A program made the translations under genes and the position numbers. Positions 39,107 to 41,674 of a stretch of 41,674 nt of DNA are shown one piece after another (the first letter of the stretch is position 1; each line of letters opens with the position of its first letter). The stretch is from CAZXVW01 sp964644025 (GTDB lineage: Bacteria > Acidobacteriota > Terriglobia > Bryobacterales > Bryobacteraceae): positions 1 to 41,674 of the forward strand of contig CAZXVW010000011.1 in NCBI GenBank assembly GCA_964644025.1. The letters run 5' to 3'. The notes under the pieces are model-generated. The model saw only the letters and a program-made list of their open reading frames with translations. It did not search any database and was not told the DNA's origin.

Positions 39107-39882
39107 TGTGGCACCTCGGGCAGCCGGTAGCATTGCAGACGGGCTTCCGAAATCCGGATGGCGACGCCAGCACCTCCGCCGGCACAGGTCCCGTGGGCCC
39201 ACCGGCGGCCCATCTGCTCCAGATGGATGAGTGGCGCCGAGAGCATGGACTCGTTGTCGGCGCCGTCTTCGTCGCGAATCGCCAGGCGCTTGCCGCAGGC
39301 GAACAGGATCAGCCTTCCCGGTAACAGCAACAGGGGTTCGGAGACGTCCGGCAGCGGAGATTGGAAACGAACCCAGCCGGACGGAAGGGAGATTTCCCGC
39401 AGCCAATACATATTATCCGGGTCACGGACGACGAGTACCAGGCGGCCGCGATCTCCCGCCAGCGCAACGATTTGCTCACCCTCTCGCTCTACTGCGCGTG
39501 GAACCACCTGCCACCGGCGTATCCGCCAGTAATAGAGTTCGCTGGTGCGGGGGAGCCAGGCCGCCGCGGGTGCTCCATCCTCGGTAAAACCAAAAATGGC
39601 CTCTCCCTCGGGGGCGGCCTGCCGGTGGCGAATCCGCCCTTGCGGATCCAGGATCAGGACCTCGCCGCTTGTCTTGGCGAGCACCCTCCGGCCGGAGGAG
39701 GCTGCCGAGATGATGCCGGTGGCCACGGCGTCGCCAACCAGGAAATTGGCCCGCACCCCAACGAGGAGGCGCAACGCGCCGCGGCCATCGTGAAAGAATC
39801 CGACTGCTGGCAACTCGATACGGGACTGGCCGAAGGCGGCCATGGTGGAAAGCAAGATGACGGTGAGAAGTTTCAGGGTCAT
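39103..39882 (-). CDS. Secreted protein of unknown function, possible beta-propeller
   Basis: This 259-residue protein has a signal peptide (LLTVILLSTMAAFGQ). The rest shows repeating strand-turn patterns such as VLAKTSGEVLILDPQGRIRHRQ, AIFGFTEDGAPAAAWLPRTSELYYWRIRRWQVV and LVLVVRDPDNMYWLREI, spaced roughly 45 residues apart, which would suit a small beta-propeller. I recognise no family. It overlaps both neighbours by ATGA, so it is translated together with the two other exported proteins. Confidence 0.6.
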   Translation of the reverse strand: MTLKLLTVILLSTMAAFGQSRIELPAVGFFHDGRGALRLLVGVRANFLVGDAVATGIISAASSGRRVLAKTSGEVLILDPQGRIRHRQAAPEGEAIFGFTEDGAPAAAWLPRTSELYYWRIRRWQVVPRAVEREGEQIVALAGDRGRLVLVVRDPDNMYWLREISLPSGWVRFQSPLPDVSEPLLLLPGRLILFACGKRLAIRDEDGADNESMLSAPLIHLEQMGRRWAHGTCAGGGAGVAIRISEARLQCYRLPEVPQ

Positions 39883-40538
39883 GGGTTACCGATCGTGATG
39901 GTGGGAGCACCCACCTGAACCGCCGGAGCCTGGCTGGAGGAGGCAGCAGCCGCAGCGGGGGTGGAGGAACTTCCGGTGACGCCCAGAGCCAGGCCGGCGG
40001 CGGCCGCTCCGGCGGCGATCACCGCAATGGCGATCCATTTCCCCCGGGGCTTGGATACCGAGGGAGGCCGGGTTCGGGCGCCTCGCGAGGTAACGGCCCT
40101 GGCCGACTGGATGTACTGCGTAGAGATTGTTCCGGCCCGCACCTTGCCTTTAACCGCGGTGATACGGACCCGCACCGGCCCGGGCAAATGCCCCCACCGG
40201 ATCTTCCGGACCGAGGCGCGGCCCTCGGGTCCGGTGACGAGGACCTCGGTTGACAAGCCGCTGGCGAAGATGCCGGTGGGGTCCTGGTCGGGCAACTGAA
40301 AACTCACGGTGGCTCCCTCCACCGGCCGGCCGGTTTCATCGGTCACCTGGACGGTCAGAGGGAGAGAGGATCGGGAGCCGGCCACGTGGACCGCGCCGTC
40401 GCCCTCGACCACCTTGAGTTCCAGAATGGCGACTTCGACGGGCTGGCCCGGTTCTACGGCGAATCCCGGCAACGCAGCCACCGCCGCCATCCAAGGCGCA
40501 AAGAGAAAAGCGAGAGAGCTTCGTCGCGGATGTCTCAT
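39879..40538 (-). CDS. Exported Ig-like domain protein with C-terminal TM segment
   Basis: The 219-residue protein has a signal peptide (LAFLFAPWMAAVAALPGFA), then a single Ig-like/Big-type domain (LPLTVQVTDETGRPVEGATVSFQLPDQDPTGIFASG), a basic linker and one hydrophobic segment (WIAIAVIAAGAAAAGLALGV), ending in an Ala/Ser-rich tail. It is the first gene of the three-gene exported-protein operon. It may anchor the two following secreted proteins. Function unknown. Confidence 0.65.
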   Translation of the reverse strand: MRHPRRSSLAFLFAPWMAAVAALPGFAVEPGQPVEVAILELKVVEGDGAVHVAGSRSSLPLTVQVTDETGRPVEGATVSFQLPDQDPTGIFASGLSTEVLVTGPEGRASVRKIRWGHLPGPVRVRITAVKGKVRAGTISTQYIQSARAVTSRGARTRPPSVSKPRGKWIAIAVIAAGAAAAGLALGVTGSSSTPAAAAASSSQAPAVQVGAPTITIGNP

Positions 40539-40621
40539 CGGCTGCCGCCTGGTTCCATGGCCGCCGCGGGGAAAGAGCGGAGTCCGCCGTCCGCAAGCTG
40601 ATCCGCCGGCGACGAGTCACT

Positions 40622-41341
40622 CTATTCGGCGTCCGCCACCCGGAGGAGCACTACGGTGACGTTATCGGGCCCGCCGGCATTCCGCGCGGCTTCAATAAGG
40701 TAGTGGCATTTCGATTCCAAAGATCGCTCACTACTTAACGCTTGCGCGATGATTTCCGGGCCCACGACACCGTGAAGACCGTCACTGCAAAGCAGGATCT
40801 GGTCTCCCGGTCGGCGGGGAAGTGTGTAGCAGTGGATTCGCAGGGATTTCGAGGCACCGATCGCCATGGTCAGGACGTGCCTCATGGGGTGGGTGCTGAG
40901 TTGAGCATCGTCAATGCCGAGGCGTTTGCCAACCTCCTCCACCCAGGTTTGATCGACCGTGACGGCAGTGACCGTGCCGCCGGTGAAAAGATAACAGCGG
41001 CTATCACCGACGCTGGCAATCTCGATATTGTTCCCGTTTTCGAGAGCGGCCACCAGAGTGGTGCCCATCCCCTGCAGGGACGTGTCGGCGGAGGCGCGTT
41101 GGAGGACCCGGCGGTTGGCCTCTTCAAAAGCACGCGCGAGGAGGATGTCGTTGACGGCTCCCGCTCCGCGGACCACTTCCAAGACGGTCTCAGTGGCCAA
41201 CTGGGAGGCTTGTTCCCCGGCCTGGGCTCCTCCCATGCCATCGGCCACTACGTAGAGGCCGAGATCCGGCTCGATCAGGAAGTAGTCTTCGTTGTTTTGT
41301 CGGACACAACCGGGATCGGTGAGTCCATAGGCTTCCAGCAT
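40622..41341 (-). CDS. PP2C-family serine/threonine protein phosphatase
   Basis: The 239-residue protein has the bacterial Stp/PrpC motifs: GLTDPGCVRQNNEDYF (Arg14, Asp19), VVADGMGGAQAG (Asp34, Gly35), GMGTTLVAAL, ASVGDSRCYLF, LLCSDGLHGVV and GGPDNVTVVLL. It dephosphorylates targets of Hanks-type kinases in a Mn/Mg-dependent way. The ATG has no Shine-Dalgarno sequence and lies 11 bases after a perfect TATAAT. Confidence 0.94.
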   Translation of the reverse strand: MLEAYGLTDPGCVRQNNEDYFLIEPDLGLYVVADGMGGAQAGEQASQLATETVLEVVRGAGAVNDILLARAFEEANRRVLQRASADTSLQGMGTTLVAALENGNNIEIASVGDSRCYLFTGGTVTAVTVDQTWVEEVGKRLGIDDAQLSTHPMRHVLTMAIGASKSLRIHCYTLPRRPGDQILLCSDGLHGVVGPEIIAQALSSERSLESKCHYLIEAARNAGGPDNVTVVLLRVADAE

Positions 41342-41352
41342 CGGTTTCTCGA

Positions 41353-41358
41353 ATTATA
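41353..41358 (-). promoter_or_regulatory. -10 element of the PP2C gene
   Basis: TATAAT on the minus strand (41358-41353) ends 11 bases before the ATG at 41341. Transcription would start about 5 bases before the ATG. No good -35 is visible 16-18 bases upstream. Confidence 0.5.
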
Positions 41359-41390
41359 GCCTCTCCGGCAATGAAGAAACCGGCTGGAGT

Positions 41391-41674
41391 TCATCTGGAG
41401 TCAATTCTGCGCGTCAGCGTCAGGTTCCGCGCCCCGGTGATTTCGTCGAAGTCTTCTTTGAGGCGCTCGAGTCCCTCGCTGCTCAGGTCGCCCCTCCTCG
41501 GGCCGCTGTGGCGGAGACAGCGGTCGAGCAACTGGCGGGCTTCGGCATCTTCGGAGTCCAACTTGAGGACCGCCTGAAATTGTTCGCGGGCAGCGTCGAG
41601 ATCGCCCTGGCGTCAGAGGATGTAGCCAAGGTTGAAATGGTAATCGGGATCGGAAGGATCGCCGCGCAACGCCC
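41391..41674 (-). pseudogene. TPR protein 3' end interrupted by in-frame TGA (5' part outside window)
   Basis: From the window edge the minus-strand frame reads DPSDPDYHFNLGYIL, then a TGA stop at 41616-41614, then continues without stop as RQGDLDAAREQFQAVLKLDSEDAEARQLLDRCL and a charged tail to TGA at 41393-41391. Both halves belong to one tetratricopeptide repeat, with the stop where Trp or another large residue would sit. Either the gene is broken, the stop is read through, or the base is an assembly error (TGG to TGA). Nothing can be said of the upstream part. Confidence 0.6.

Overview
The window looks like a chromosomal segment of an Acidobacteriota bacterium, most likely from the Bryobacterales/Solibacter side. 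This is inferred from the gene content: a TonB-dependent receptor with an N-terminal carboxypeptidase-regulatory (CarboxypepD_reg) domain, an M13 peptidase, a DUF5715 protein, DUF4097 and choice-of-anchor-D proteins, a GC-rich sequence and dense ATGA-overlapped operons. No rRNA, CRISPR array, insertion sequence or phage gene was seen. Two tRNA genes are present, Met(CAT) and Arg(CCT).

Region 1 (1-9.6 kb) is the least ordinary part. A partial outer-membrane receptor gene diverges from a four-gene operon: an Asp/Glu-type racemase with Thr/Cys catalytic positions, a DUF89 metal-dependent phosphatase, a COG1237 metallo-beta-lactamase-fold protein and a Thi4-type thiazole synthase whose usual Cys/His active-site position is Pro. 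A sigma-54 activator (PAS-GAF-AAA+-Fis) follows. A 630-base gap then holds a near-consensus sigma-54 promoter, two strong RNA hairpins that could form a roughly 155-nt small RNA, and a housekeeping promoter with a palindrome between its -35 and -10. That promoter drives a UPF0251 (DUF134) DNA-binding protein and a DUF364 putative metal-chelation protein. A related palindrome lies upstream of the racemase operon, so the UPF0251 protein may control both units.

Region 2 (9.7-16.3 kb) has a di-haem cytochrome c peroxidase with a hot-dog thioesterase, then a leftward polysaccharide export/modification operon: a Wzt-like ABC ATPase with a carbohydrate-binding-type tail, a methyltransferase with a long coiled coil, and a GT2-GT4 fused glycosyltransferase. 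The layout recalls the wzt-wbdD order of E. coli O9a, but no permease gene is next to it.

Region 3 (16.3-21.8 kb) is the conserved mnmG-rsmG-parA-parB cluster with two parS-like sites. It diverges by 18 bases from purD, which is followed by tRNA-Arg.

Region 4 (22-29.3 kb) carries an M13 peptidase, a DUF5715 (M15-like) protein, a mutarotase-like protein, a HAD hydrolase, and an SDR-shikimate kinase-glycerate kinase operon. Region 5 (29.3-33 kb) is a leftward five-gene operon: ECF sigma factor, zinc-finger anti-sigma factor, two LiaF-like membrane proteins and a DUF4097 protein. Region 6 (33.3-36.7 kb) has a flippase-like membrane protein, nrdR, and the principal sigma factor rpoD with a clear extended -10 promoter and an intrinsic terminator. 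Region 7 (36.8-41.7 kb) has thiD, a three-gene operon of secreted or anchored proteins, a PP2C phosphatase, and the end of a TPR gene interrupted by an in-frame TGA.

Several genes (mnmG, purD, thiD, the DUF5715 gene, the PP2C gene) lack a Shine-Dalgarno sequence and have a -10 element 6-11 bases before the start codon. This suggests leaderless or nearly leaderless transcripts. All functions are inferred from protein sequence and motifs read by eye; no database search was run.
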